DNA of 64,000 nucleotides. It comes from Amphiura filiformis. Lineage: Eukaryota; Echinodermata; Ophiuroidea; Amphilepidida; Amphiuridae. The stretch is from assembly GCF_039555335.1 (NCBI RefSeq), contig NC_092628.1, positions 96,235,782 to 96,299,781 on the forward strand. The letters run 5' to 3'. Numbering within the stretch: position 1 is the stretch's first letter; every line of letters starts with the position of its first letter. The position numbers were made by a program, and so were the translations under genes. Below the pieces are notes generated by a model. It did not search any database. It had not been told where the DNA came from and saw nothing but the letters and a program-made list of their open reading frames with translations. This document shows positions 53,093 to 63,961 of the stretch, in pieces.

Positions 53093-53772
53093 GGCCATAG
53101 GTCATATCCGAGTGCGTTATGTGTCATAGGTCATATAACGGAGCACGTTATGTGTCATAGGTCACATAACGGGTGCGTTATGTGTCATAGTTCACATAAC
53201 AGGGCACGTTATGTGTCAGGTCATAATTAGCCCGTCATGTGTCATAGGTCATATATCGGGGTGCGTTATGTATCATAGGTCACATAATGGGGCATGTTAT
53301 GCTTTATAGGTCACATAACGGGCGCGTTATGCATCATAGGTCACATAGCAGGCGCGTTATGTGTCATAGGTCACATATCGGGGTGCATTATGTGTCATAT
53401 AACGGGGCGTTTATGTGTCGTAGGTCATATAACAGGTGTGTTATGTGTCATATGCGGGGAACGTTATGTGTTATAGGTCACATAACGGGGCACGTTATAT
53501 GTCATAGGTCACATAACTGGGTGCTTTATATGTCATTGGTCACATAACATGCCGCATTATGTGTCATAGGTCATATAACGTTGCATGTTATATGACATCA
53601 TAACTGGGCGCGTTATGTGTCATGTCATATAACGGGATGCATTATGTGTCATAGGTCATATAACGAGGCGCGTTATGTGTCATGTCATGTAATGGGACGC
53701 TTTGTCATAGGTCACATAACATGGCACATTATGTGTCATAGGTCACATAACATGGCACATTATGTGTCATAG

Positions 53773-54075
53773 GTCCAGAGAGAGAAAACAGAGCCCATGC
53801 CACCAGTCAAAGTCTCCGCATCATCTGATAATGAGGGCCGATTGTTCCATGAAATGCGACAGGCGAGAACCGCTACTCAATTACCGCATATTTTCATGGT
53901 GTATCGCGTAATCACGAAAGCACGCAATGCTCTATTATCGCGTACGCGAAGGCATGCAGCGCTGGCGTGATTGTTTGACACAACACGATCGAACAATCGG
54001 CCCTCATGAATATGCGAGAGCTCATCTTATACAATACACGGGAACTTTGGTGGTACGCTCTGTTTTCTCTCTCCT
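53773..54075. mobile_element. Second insertion: element with AGAGAGAAAACAGAGC ends
   Basis: Ends AGAGAGAGAAAACAGAGC and GCTCTGTTTTCTCTCTCC are inverted, followed inward by TGCCACCA and TGGTGGTA. A second inverted pair, AGGGCCGATTGTTC (53833) and GAACAATCGGCCCT (53989), lies further in. The 303-bp element sits between repeat units, so it inserted after the array formed. Confidence 0.82.
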
Positions 54076-54511
54076 CTGTGCATAGGTCATCATAACGGGG
54101 CGCGTTATGTGTCATAGGTCATATAATGGGCGCATTATGTGTCATAGGTCATAACGGTGCATAACGATGATAACGGGTGCGTTCTGTGTCATAGGTCATA
54201 ACGGGGCGCGTTATGTGTAGTAGGGCATGTAACGGGGCATGGTATGTGTCGTATGTCACATAACCGGGTGCGATTATGTGTCATAGGTCACATAACAGGG
54301 CATGTTAGTTGTCATAGGTCATATATCAGGGCGCGTTATGTGACATAGGTCAGATAACTGGGCGCGTTATGTGTCATAGGTCATACAATGGGGTGTGTTA
54401 TGTGTCATAGCTCATATAACGGGGCACTTTATGTATCATAGGTTATATAATGGGTGCGTCATATATAGGGCGCGTCATATAACAGGGCGCGTAATGTGTC
54501 ATACGTCATAT

Positions 54512-54792
54512 AACGGACCCTTGCCTTTGAAATTTCAAGGGTCCTCCCCAATTTTCAAGGGCCCTCCCCTGGACCCTTTCCTTTGAAATTTCAAGAGAGA
54601 GAATTAGCTACTGACGATCCAGCGTTGAAAAGTTGATGGGAAACTAAAATGAAAGTGTACTCAGGGGCTATGCGTATTATGTGAATCAGATGTTCCAGTG
54701 GAGCGACAAACTAGGATTTTCTTCTCTTTGCTTGGTTCAATTTTTACGTGTCACACGGACCCGTGCACCGTAGGAAATTTGCTTGGTCACAT
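54512..54792. other. Third non-repeat insertion in the array
   Basis: Starts with a duplicated ggacccttgcctttgaaatt and ctttcctttgaaatttcaag pair, then unique sequence with tgtcacacggacccgtgcac near its right end. No clear terminal inverted repeat. Confidence 0.5.
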
Positions 54793-55724
54793 GTCACATA
54801 ACAGGGCGCGTGTTATGTGTGTCATAGGTCACATAACGGGCACATTATGTGTCATAGGTCATATAACGGGCGTGTTATGTATCATAAGTCATATAATGGG
54901 GCGCATTACGTGTCATACAACGGGGTGCGTTATGTGTCATAGGTCATATAACGGGCACGGTAGGTGTCAGTTCATATACTGGGGCGCGTTATGTGTCATA
55001 GGTCATATAATGGGACGCGTTATGTGTCATAGGTCACATAAAAGGAGCATTATGTGTCATAGGTCACATAACGGACGTGTTATGTATCATAGGTCACATA
55101 CAGGGAGCGTTATGTGTCATACGTTACATAACGGGCACATTATGTGTCATAGGTCATATAATGGGGTGCGTTATGTGTCATAGGTCATATAACGAGGCGC
55201 GTTATGTGTCATAGGTCACATAATGGGGGCGTTATGTGTCATATGTCACATAGCGGGGCGTTATGTGACATATGTTACATATGGGCGTGTTATGTGTCAT
55301 AGGTCATATAGCAGGTAGCGTTATGTGCCACAGGTCATATAATGAGGCACGTTATGTGTCACATATAGGTCATATAAGCGGGCGCATGTGTCATAGGATG
55401 CATAACAGGGCGCGTTATGTGTCATAGGTCACATAATGGGGTGCGTTATGTGTCATAGGTCACATAACCGGGTGCATTATGTGTCATAGGATGCATAACA
55501 GGGCACGTTATGTGTCGTAGGTCACATAACGGGGCGCGTTATGTGTCATAGGTCATATAACGGGCACGTTATGTGTCATAGGTCACATAATAGGCATGTT
55601 ATGTGTCATTGGACACATAACAGGGCGTGTTATGTGTCATAGATCACATAACGGGGCATGTTATGTGTCAGAGGTCATATAACAGGCAGCGTTATGTGTC
55701 ATAGGTCATATAACGGAACAACTA

Positions 55725-56380
55725 TCATAGCCTAACCTAGCCAGAGGAAGATGAGAGAATTTAATGGAGGTTATGGTTAAATCATGTTCAAGAATATAAA
55801 CTAATTTTTATTTGACCCCACCTCATAGTGGCCCCGGCTTTCGGTAGTAAATTGGCTTAGTGAAAAGTCCAGTGTATTTCTCCTATATGCCCAGCCTCAT
55901 TACTTTGTAAATAATTACTGCGCCAATCAGTAAAGCCTGTTATAATCATGTGATGGCCAGAATCCAATAGTAAATATGATTAGCAAAAAGGCTATTTCAT
56001 ACACTGTACAGTCACATTGCTAGATTAAATGGGATAAATTGTTCTTGACATGTGAGGCAGGATTAGAAAAAGACATTCAATCGAGGGTATGAGATATTAG
56101 GAAATATTTCCCAGCCTCTTAACCACAAGGTTGGTGGGCTACAATAGCTATTCAAAGACACATGGTATATAGGGGATAAATTGTGCATAGATGTGAGTGG
56201 AAGTGAAATTAGAAGTTCACTCCGTGAACAAAAACTAGAGTATAATTCTGGACCATTGTTTGAGGTATCATTTATTAATCATTCTGTACCATTTTGAGGT
56301 CTATTTGCATTAGGCTGTATGACCTAATCCTTTTTTTTCATCCAATAAAGCAGTTACGCATTGTACATACCGGACTTTTG
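55725..56380. other. No feature recognised
   Basis: AT-rich. There is a plus-strand AATAAA at about 56343-56348, not in a useful position for minus-strand gene 2. Confidence 0.4.
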
Positions 56381-56384
56381 ATGT

Positions 56385-56436
56385 TCAGTGGAGTTCATCA
56401 CTAAAACAGTAAACATTCTGATTTGTAAGCCAGTTG
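56385..56436 (-). CDS. Gene 2 candidate terminal exon
   Basis: Acceptor gaactgtttagtaatgcag. One base plus 16 codons and TGA read NWLTNQNVYCFSDELH. No AATAAA is seen just downstream on this strand. Confidence 0.35.
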
Positions 56437-57089
56437 CTGCATTACTAAACAGTTCACTTCAAGTTGACATCACTGATATCACCTAGTGTGGAAATTCAAG
56501 AAATAAGATTTTATAAAATGGAGCAACCTTTTACAAGAACAAGCATTTATCCTCCAGGTTTCTGAAAAAGGGCTTCTCCATGCTGCACTTACATGTAAAA
56601 GAATCCTAGCTCCAAAGTTACATGGGAGGTGGGTCTGATCAGTACCAAATTCAAAATGTATTAGTGAATTGTTTGGCTATTTTAATATTTGCACGCTAAA
56701 GTAAACTGCAGTGAGCACCCTTTCATGCTTTGGATAAGTGCTGCAAATTTCTTCATGCACACATATTGTGTATACATCCCAGCTGCGCGATGCTTGGTGC
56801 AATATAAATAGATCAATGTAATATGAACAGCAAGCTAAATACACACATTCTAAGCGCTGGAGTGAAATCATAATTTTTGATATTACCTCATTTGTTTGGC
56901 TCAAAATTAAAAGGGGGCAATGTGATGATAAGTGAAAACTAACATTTAGGAATCAATTTTATGAAAATCACACATTATGGCTTTAATAGTCCAGTGCTAG
57001 CACTCACTTTATCTGACCCATATAATGTTTCATACCGTCCAGTGCTGGTCGAGATTTGCTGTGAACATACCAGGTTGGATAATCTGTGT
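56385..57089 (-). CDS. Tentative spliced gene 2 (3' part), product unrecognised
   Basis: Three short exons join in frame on the minus strand: 57008-57089, 56593-56634 and 56385-56436. They read TDYPTWYVHSKSRPALDG and MKHYMGQIK, then PTSHVTLELGFFY, then INWLTNQNVYCFSDELH and stop. All junctions keep phase and the donors are GTGAGT and GTAAGT. The first exon needs one base from an upstream exon that I could not identify. I do not recognise the protein. Each exon is short enough that chance agreement cannot be excluded. Confidence 0.4.
56593..56634 (-). CDS. Gene 2 candidate middle exon
   Basis: Acceptor tttggtactgatcag and donor CAT|GTAAGT. One base, 13 codons (PTSHVTLELGFFY) and two bases. 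The frame is set by the preceding exon. Confidence 0.38.
57008..57089 (-). CDS. Gene 2 candidate internal exon
   Basis: Strong acceptor (acgattctcctttacag) and donor (AAA|GTGAGT). The chosen frame gives 26 codons starting TDYPTWYVHSKSRP. A second frame is also open, so frame choice rests on the join to the next exon. Confidence 0.42.
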
Positions 57090-57099
57090 CTGTAAAGGA

Positions 57100-57715
57100 G
57101 AATCGTTGAAGCACTTTTTCACCAGTTATCTAGAGCTGTGTAGCCTGTGTTGTGCCATGCAAAACCCCGGCAAAACCAGACCGAAGTGAGAAACAAATCC
57201 CTGAGAAAAAACAAAAACAAATTGCAACAGAATAATCATTTTATAGGAGTTGAAAGAATAACTTTTTCATACTAAGTAAATACCTATAATCTAATTATTC
57301 TTCTTCCTGGTCCTAAGTAAATGTGTGTATGCGTGTGGTAGAGTTTGAAAAACATTGAGGGGTGTCCCTATGAACTATGTTACAATATTGCTTTACCTTA
57401 ATTGACATCTCTTTTTTAATATATGGCGCTGCACTAAATACGCTCATGCGGTTTGTACCACTGCAACAGCATTGAACCACAGATGTCAAAGAGCACATAA
57501 ATCATATGCTTTGGAGCAGGGAGGGGGCTCAGCCCCTGAATATTAATTTTGTGGGAGCCTGAATACCTTTCAGCCTCCCCCAATAATCCTATAGGTGGAG
57601 TTAACAAATTGTGATAAAATAGAGGAAAGAGTGTTTGTGACCTATATTTTGCAAAATTTTCTGACTCGGGGTGAAAAACCCGTCTGCCACATGAGGGTGG
57701 CCCACTAAAAAGTTT
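57100..57715. other. No supported feature
   Basis: A strong acceptor-like tract (ttttgttttttctcag near 57205) precedes a stop-free stretch, but the frame does not join gene 2. ORFs of 61 and 103 codons on the minus strand lack domains. Confidence 0.35.
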
Positions 57716-57719
57716 TAAA

Positions 57720-58480
57720 TTTTTAGCTCCCAAAATGTAAACCAAAGCACCAATGGTGCTGTAGTAGGTTTGTTATGGGTTATGGTCAGGAATTGAAATT
57801 CATTGTGTTGGTGGTTGTGTGCAGGTTTTATTTGTTATGTTGTTTGTAAGTGCAGTTGTTAATTTTTATTAGTGTGTTGGCAGGGCTGTGATAAAGAGTG
57901 TAGTTTAGTTTATCATGTTTATTACCTTCATTGCACATAAAAATATCAAATTGTGGTGTGTGCTGCAAAGGGCAACCGAACAGGCACATGAGGCCCACTA
58001 GATGGGGTCCCTTATACACACACCAAATAAAAGAACTAAAATTACACAGTACATAATTATAAACACATTTAAAAAACACTATAAAATACATTAGAAATAC
58101 AATATTGTACTAAAATTGAGTTGCCAAATTACTTCAAGACATCTCAGAATTCAAATAAGCACCAGTGAAATTGCACAAAGTAGGTATACTGACAAGTTAA
58201 TTTGAGATGTAGTGGTTAGTGGTGTACCTCTCTTATTGATTGTAGATATTTGTTAGTGTATTTGGTGCTGTTGACAGGTTTTTGGCTGGTTGCATTGGGC
58301 AGGCAATGTAGATTTGGTATAATTGGATTGTTTCATGTTTGCTGGTTTGTAGTTTATAGTTGAAGGTATTAGGGTTGAGTTGTGTGGAGTTGGTTGCTGG
58401 GAATGTTAGGACTTTTGTTGTGTAAGTGCGTATTTTTTGAAGTTGTGGAGTTAAATGTACCATCTATAACCAATATATAG
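57720..58480. other. Strand-asymmetric T/G-rich segment
   Basis: On the plus strand this stretch is dominated by T and G (gttggtggttgtgtgcaggt, tgttggcagggctgtg, gtttgctggtttgtagttta) and on the minus strand by A and C. A minus-strand frame of 76 codons (58233-58463) is rich in T, N, Q and P with no domain. It may be an old retroelement fragment or a transcription-linked skew. Confidence 0.4.
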
Positions 58481-58823
58481 TAACCAATATACAGTAACCT
58501 ATATACAACTGCGCCATACAAATAAATATATAATATATTGCACAATAATCTGGAAAAGTGTAGTTTTGCCAGAGGTAAGGTTCAATAAAAATTGTAGCAT
58601 ATTTGTTCATTTTTATGTCACATTATGTTAAAAATATGCATAAACTAGGTATGTGGGAAGTGAACCTGTGTACTTTGTGTGCCGCTAAATATGGGTGGTT
58701 TTATTCTTGGGTTTGCTGTGAGCAGTTACATCAATTTTTTTTATTGAAACATGTAGATATTTTCATTTACAGTGTATTATAGATCTGTAGTTACAGCCCT
58801 TTATACATGAATTTAGTTTTTTT

Positions 58824-59206
58824 AATCACATTGTAAATGATTGGAATTAACTGATTGGAATTAAGGGTATTAATTTGCTCCACAGATAATTCCATTATCT
58901 GTGTTTGCTCAGTCATTTTATTGATACCGAGAAAGGTACAACAACTTAAGGTGGTTTTAAATGCAAATTAAAGATCTATGGACCGTTTTATCTTTGGCAC
59001 AGAAGATAATATAATCAGATTGTAAATGATTGAAATTAACTGATTGGAATTAAGCATATTAATTTGCTCCACAGTTAATTCCATTATCTATGTTTGCTCA
59101 GTTATTTTATTGATACTGAGAATTTACAACTTAAGGTGGTTTAAAATGCAAATTAAAGATCTATGGATCGTTTTCATCTTTAGCACAGAAGAAGATAATT
59201 ATTTTT
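58824..59206 (+). repeat. Tandem duplication, 189-bp unit
   Basis: Two adjacent units share cagattgtaaatgattg, ggaattaactgattggaatt, aatttgctccacag, attttattgatac and gcaaattaaagatctatgga. Anchors at 58830 and 59019 give a 189-base period. Confidence 0.88.
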
Positions 59207-59364
59207 AAAGATTTTCGGCAGTGTTTTCAGCACCCTACCTCCTCTGATTATTGCTCTCCAGGGACCGAGAAATTTCAGACCTGGATACTGCTCTCATATG
59301 GTTGAAATTGCACATGTCCAAATAAATTAGGAAATGGTGTCAAATCATTCAAGAACATCAAGAA

Positions 59365-59500
59365 TGACCTCCCTGCTGATTTTCCCGTAAAAAGTTTGTA
59401 AGTAATGTGGAATCTGTGGCCAAAAAAACAAAAATTTCACTTTGACCCCCGGGGGGAATTCCACTGGTATTTTTTTTACGGGAAAATCAGTGGAGGTGCG
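59365..59500. repeat. Inverted repeat with GATTTTCCCGTAAAA arms
   Basis: The gacctccctgctgattttcc and cgtaaaaag blocks on the left are reversed on the right (ttttacgggaaaatcagtgg, aggtgc). Arms of about 25 bases enclose roughly 75 bases. Confidence 0.7.
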
Positions 59501-59509
59501 CAGGAACAT

Positions 59510-59785
59510 GACTCAACATGTGAGTATACTTTTATTGGGACAAATGAAGTGATTTGCGACAGCAAAAAACTTTCAATGTGATTGGTCAGAAGCCAATAGC
59601 GACTGCTTGGTTACCATGGCAACAGTTTTATTACCTTCATAACATGGCCAACATATCCCTACATAAGTACAAACTGACTTGAGATTGTATCATGAAAGGT
59701 TTGGAGATATTTGCAAAAATGTTGGAATTCATGATTTCCCTAAACCTTGCCTTTAACACCACCTTAACAATGACCTAACAAGTAG
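59510..59785. other. No feature recognised
   Basis: Unique sequence between two inverted-repeat elements. Confidence 0.4.
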
Positions 59786-59788
59786 GTG

Positions 59789-60157
59789 TTAAGGGGGTAC
59801 TACACCCCTCGATAAATTTGTGTCTATTTTTGCATTTTTCTCAAAAACTAAAAACACACTGGTAACAAAAGTTGTGTATATTATAGGGGCAAGGAATCCA
59901 ATTACTACACTGGAATTTCAGTGTCCCACGACAAAGCGGTTTTGTTATTTATGATAAGAAATAAAATACCGCTAGGATGTACCTCATTTCCTATCATATA
60001 TACTGAACCGCTTGTCTTGAGTCACTGAAATTTCAGCGTAGTAATTTGATTCCTTGCCCCAATAATATACATATCTTTTGTTACCAGTGTGTTATTATTT
60101 TTTGATTTTTTGCAAAAATAGTCACAAATTTACCATAGGGGTGTAGTACCCCCTTAA
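59789..60157. mobile_element. TTAA-flanked foldback MITE, copy 2 (GGGGGTACTACAC family)
   Basis: Ends TTAAGGGGGTACTACACCCC and GGGGTGTAGTACCCCCTTAA are perfect inverted repeats. The arms continue through tgtctatttttgcatttttc and ggggcaaggaatccaattac and their complements. It is better preserved at the ends than copy 1 (19214-19572); the centres differ. Confidence 0.9.
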
Positions 60158-60159
60158 TA

Positions 60160-61285
60160 TGTTAAAAAGACATCAATTTCTTACATGCTATAGTCAATCA
60201 CTTTTCCTCACATTTCTAAGTTAATATTTACAGTGTACAGGATATGTTCAAGACCAATAAACGCTTAAATGTTGTAGCACTAAATGTGTTAATTGAAAAA
60301 CTAGAAAGGTGTTAATATGTTACAAAGACACAAAGTCTGGACTAGCATTAAATGTGTCAGTGCCAATGATATAAACTAAGTTTTGCTACAATCGTTCTGA
60401 ATGTGCACTAATTTGGAGAATTTGAGACATTAATTGATCATGACTCGCGCACAGAAGTAGGGGCCTATAGACAGCACGAGCCCAATTGGTGCTTTATCTA
60501 TTGACTTGCCGAATGCAAGGCAAAGCAACACTGAAAAGCAAACATTGTAGCCGCATTGAAGCAGTAAAGTTCAACATCTCTTTTACAAAATCGCCAGATC
60601 AAGGAGTTTGTACAGTGTTTGTAATATGAAAAGCACCACAAACAGTCTGCATAGGAGACTATTCCATGAAATTTGGTAAAAATTTTACGTAACAAAATGC
60701 TCCAAAATGACACTTTCCGTCCGAATTTTCCTAGCTAAATAAGTAACACTCATGAGCGATCATGCAAAGATCGCTGCCTCAAATTACCAGATCCATTGCT
60801 CTAAACGATGTAGCAAGAGAAAGAAAAAAACATACAGTAATCTGGACCATGACAATAGCATCATTTGCGTTGCAAATGTGCTAAAAATCTTCCTAAGCCA
60901 ATGCAAATGTTGATTTACCTTGTTTTGCAGATGCAATCAAATATCAGTATCTTTTGTCGCTGTCATAATTCCCATTCAAAAAATTGGTGGACCAGTACAA
61001 TAGATTTCTCAGCCATTCTAAGTGTATATAAAGCAAACATAATGTAAAACATACAAAATAAATAAAAGCATATTATTATTGTATCATGAGCTGGACAATG
61101 GTCTATCTTTAGAACTCTTTAGAAAAGTAGTGCTATTTTTATTAATTCAAATTCATCAATTAATTGTGATCCCATGGTGGATGCCATTCCTGGGGAAGAT
61201 ATTTGGAGAGTTTTAATATGTTAAGATGTCACATTAGGAGTTACACAAACATATTTGATGAGATTTGGTCATGGCATAGAATGTT
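60160..61285. other. No supported gene
   Basis: A minus-strand frame after the acceptor-like tgtttgcttttcag near 60530 reads LLCLAFGKSIDKAPIGLV and stops near 60436, but no partner exon was found. Otherwise AT-rich with chance ORFs. Confidence 0.35.
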
Positions 61286-61289
61286 GGGT

Positions 61290-61856
61290 GCAGCCTGTCA
61301 CTCAGAAGACTTGGTAGTCAGAAGACCTGCTATTCAGAAAACCCATTTTTCAGAAGGCCCGCTAGTCAGAATTTTCTGAGCAGCAGGCCTTCTGAATAAT
61401 GGACTTTCTGAATAGTGGGCTTTGTTGTATTTTATGTAAAAGAATTTTTTTTCCCGACTAGCATTTTTGGCTAGCGGGCTGTATCCGATCCTTTACCCGC
61501 TACTCAGAATGCCCACTATGACTATAATATAGTGGCCTGCTTTTATCATTTGAAAGAACTGAGTTAGCCCTAACCTTAACCTAACCTCTGAACTCTAATG
61601 ATACCCTGAGAACTGGGTTTTCTGAGTGGCAGGTTGTCTGGGTGTGATTCTTCAAAAGGGCTCATTAAATTTCGTTAATCAGAAGACCCGCTACTCAGAA
61701 TATATTTTCTGAGTAGTGGGCCTTCTGATTAATGGCTTTTCTGATTAGCGGTCTTCTGTTTAGCATGTCATTTTTTAAAGGAAAATAAGCCCACAATTCT
61801 GAATAGCGGACCTTGGGTGATAGGTTTTCTGTTTTCTGAATAGTGGGCTTTCTCAC
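61290..61856. repeat. Cluster of inverted CAGAAGnCCCGCTAnTCAGAA words
   Basis: Around fifteen words of the form tcagaagacccgctactcag or its complement ctgaatagtgggctttctga occur in both orientations with irregular spacing. Some sit back to back (gctactcagaatatattttc, tgagtagtgggccttctga), forming strong hairpins. It is neither a simple tandem nor a single foldback. Confidence 0.8.
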
Positions 61857-61859
61857 TGC

Positions 61860-62915
61860 GTGTGGATACAAAAAATGTAGTCAATGTGAGTTCAAATATG
61901 GTTGTTATCTTCAGAGTATTGGAAATCAAGAGTTAGCTAATGTAGAAGATTGGATATGTAGCATTTTATGTTCATTGGTTATGGTTGGAATCGGAAGTGA
62001 AAGAACCTTATTTAATAGTGTGTTCTTAATGTGGTGAGTTAAGTCAGAGTACCATACTGGAGTTGTGTTTGGTAAAACTGTGATGTATATCATGCACAGG
62101 ATATGTTTGTAGGCCTACTTTTAAAATGTGAAGGATCATTTAACTTGAAAGTTACGTGTGGTGAGTTGTCAGCAGCAGACTCAGACTTTTATTTGATTGT
62201 ATGTATTGAAAATTGATCAAAAAGGAAAGGATATTTTATGATCTGATTTTGGCAACTCACCATATTTGACCTCTCAAAAGGACCTACTCCCACTTAAAAA
62301 ATACAGAAGTTCACTAATAATGGGAACATGCCCCATGAAAGCCTTTCCAACATGGGGGGACTGAGCCCTCATCCATGGACCAAAGTTCTGCGTAACTTGA
62401 TGGGCGTCCAGGGAGTGTAGACCCTGGGGGTGGGGGGGGGGGGTCCCATACCTCAAAAAGATACTTTTAAACATGCTCACAGTTGACAGGAGTTCAATTT
62501 AAACAGTTTGACATACATGTTTGTAACATAAATGTGTGTCAATCAAACCATGAAGTTATTTCATCCTGACAACTGTGTGCATGAATTTAAACAATCATCA
62601 TTGCAGTATGACCAAGATTGTGCACATTGTAAAGTTTTTGAGTTTGGCAATCTAACAAATGCTCTGTCACGGAAGACACCCTATTTTTGCATTTGATCTG
62701 TCAACCAAAGTTCAGTTTGAACAGCAGCTTTCATTTATCACTGATTTTATTACTTTTAGCCATTTAGATTTAGATTTAGAACTAGAAATTTGATGTTTGA
62801 GGTTTCTGTGGCGCTGTTTCGGCTCTAACACAAAAGTTCCATTTAAAAAATTGTTCTCACCCAATGACCCAAATTTTTTTACATTTTGCTCTCACCCAAT
62901 GCTAAAAATCATGCT
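61860..62915. other. No feature recognised
   Basis: Contains a short G-run (62425-62444) in a decayed repeat-like context and otherwise AT-rich sequence. Confidence 0.4.
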
Positions 62916-62919
62916 CTCA

Positions 62920-63170
62920 TCCAATGGGGGCATTGAGTGGGCAAAGTGAATTTTTTTTTTGGGAAGGGGGCAAAACCAACAAATTTTGTGCAAAATTACT
63001 GCAAAAAGGTAACATTTTCGTAATTTTGGCTTTTTACTGGGGGGGGGGGGGCAAGGGGGTTGGGTTGGGGGTTGGCAAGAGTTTTGCTTACCGTATGAGA
63101 GACGACAGGCAAGACCAATATTTTGCGTAGTGGATGCCGGCGCCCACTACGCTAAACCTTGGACCTGTCT
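62920..63170 (+). repeat. Dispersed G-rich repeat, further copy
   Basis: Shares the gggcaaagtgaattttttt, caacaaattttgtgcaaaat and cgtaattttggctttt blocks with 25312-25520. It ends in a small palindrome, GCGTAGTGG against CCCACTACGC, which looks like two hAT-type GCGTAGTGG ends meeting. Confidence 0.65.
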
Positions 63171-63364
63171 TACGTCCATCACTCGTAGAGGACAGTACAA
63201 CAAAAATTCCTATCATTTGTTGTCATTCTTTAGTCAGTTACCATAAATTATTATTTTGATAACTAAAACTAGTTTTATTTAGGGGAAAATAAATTAACTA
63301 TAAAACAAACAGCCATGAAAACTTCCCTTATTCTAAAATTAACAAATTCAGTTGCGCGTACTTC

Positions 63365-63664
63365 GTGCAGCTAGTGCGCATCTCTCGACAAGCGTGTTGC
63401 GTAATGATGCATGTATTGTACGCGAACCATATCCTCTACCGTGTTTTAGACGACATACAGGAACTCAATGAAATGCAGTGCTTACAAGCTAAACCACAGC
63501 CACTGGCTAAGATCAGAATTAACAATTTTATATCTAGGCCTATGCGTTGCAGAAACTATATGCCTAATCTAGTCCGTTATAGACATAGAGTTGCAGCTAA
63601 ACTATATGCCTATTATCTAAGTACGGTATTAAATTCTTGGCCAAGCTGGAACATAGTGCGCTAA
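63365..63664 (+). other. 99-codon ORF without recognisable domain
   Basis: Begins MQLVRISRQACCVM and contains NNFISRPMRCRNYMPNLV. Composition differs from the AT-rich surroundings, but its 3' part overlaps the inverted repeat at 63631-63772, so it is more likely an element interior than a gene. Confidence 0.25.
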
Positions 63665-63772
63665 GTGAGGTACAGTAGAAAGCATGCACTCATGTTACAT
63701 GATTGCGTATGGTGACACGATTTGTACGCTACATGGATGCAACAGGTATGTTCGAGCTTGGCCAAGAATTAC
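63631..63772. repeat. Inverted repeat AATTCTTGGCCAAGC
   Basis: AATTCTTGGCCAAGC followed by TGGAACATA at 63631-63654 is matched inverted by TATGTTCGA and GCTTGGCCAAGAATT at 63748-63771. Confidence 0.75.
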
Positions 63773-63781
63773 TTTATAGTA

Positions 63782-63961
63782 TGTCTGCCAATGCCAATGC
63801 GCGTCGCATACACACGCTCAGCAGCAAGCGGCAGGGTAGTATGAAACCAAAGACCTTGCAAATGATTTACAGTTATACATGAGAATATTAAGCTTATGCT
63901 GGTTTCATACTACCCTGCCGCTTGCCGCTGAGCGGCGTATGACGCCAGCATTGCAGACAAA
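63782..63961. mobile_element. Foldback MITE with GTTTCATACTACCCTGCCGC arms
   Basis: AAGCGGCAGGGTAGTATGAA on the left and TTCATACTACCCTGCCGCTT on the right are perfect complements. The arms extend outward through gctcag(c)agc and ctgccaatgc against gcattgcag, about 60-65 bases each, around a ~50-base AT-rich loop. Similar GCCGCTTGCCGCTGAGCGGC elements occur widely in animals (family knowledge). Confidence 0.82.

Larger units (their letters stand above)
52610..55720 (+). repeat. 3.1 kb array of ~30-bp self-complementary units
   Basis: The consensus unit is GTTATGTGTCATAGGTCACA followed by TAACGGGGCGC. GTTATGTG and CACATAAC are inverted within each unit, so every unit can form a hairpin. Around 75-85 units are visible with point differences and unit lengths of about 27-33 bases. 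Three non-repeat segments interrupt it. Stop-poor frames such as 54698-55183 (161 codons, reading CHRSHNG-type repeats) are by-products. Confidence 0.93.

Noticed and set aside
54698..55183. A 161-codon ORF with CHRSHNG-like repeats
   Set aside because: It is the ~30-bp array read in one frame; variant units open and close frames at random.
52610..55720. CRISPR-like reading of the ~30-bp palindromic array
   Set aside because: No spacers separate the units, unit length varies, and units diverge throughout. It is a minisatellite.
56677..56904. A 75-codon minus-strand ORF that looks protein-like
   Set aside because: It lies within the proposed intron of gene 2, has no domain, and ORFs of this size are frequent by chance in the window.
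60436..60530. A terminal exon on the minus strand (LLCLAFGKSIDKAPIGLV)
   Set aside because: A reasonable acceptor precedes it, but no upstream exon in the same phase was found, and the peptide matches nothing I know.
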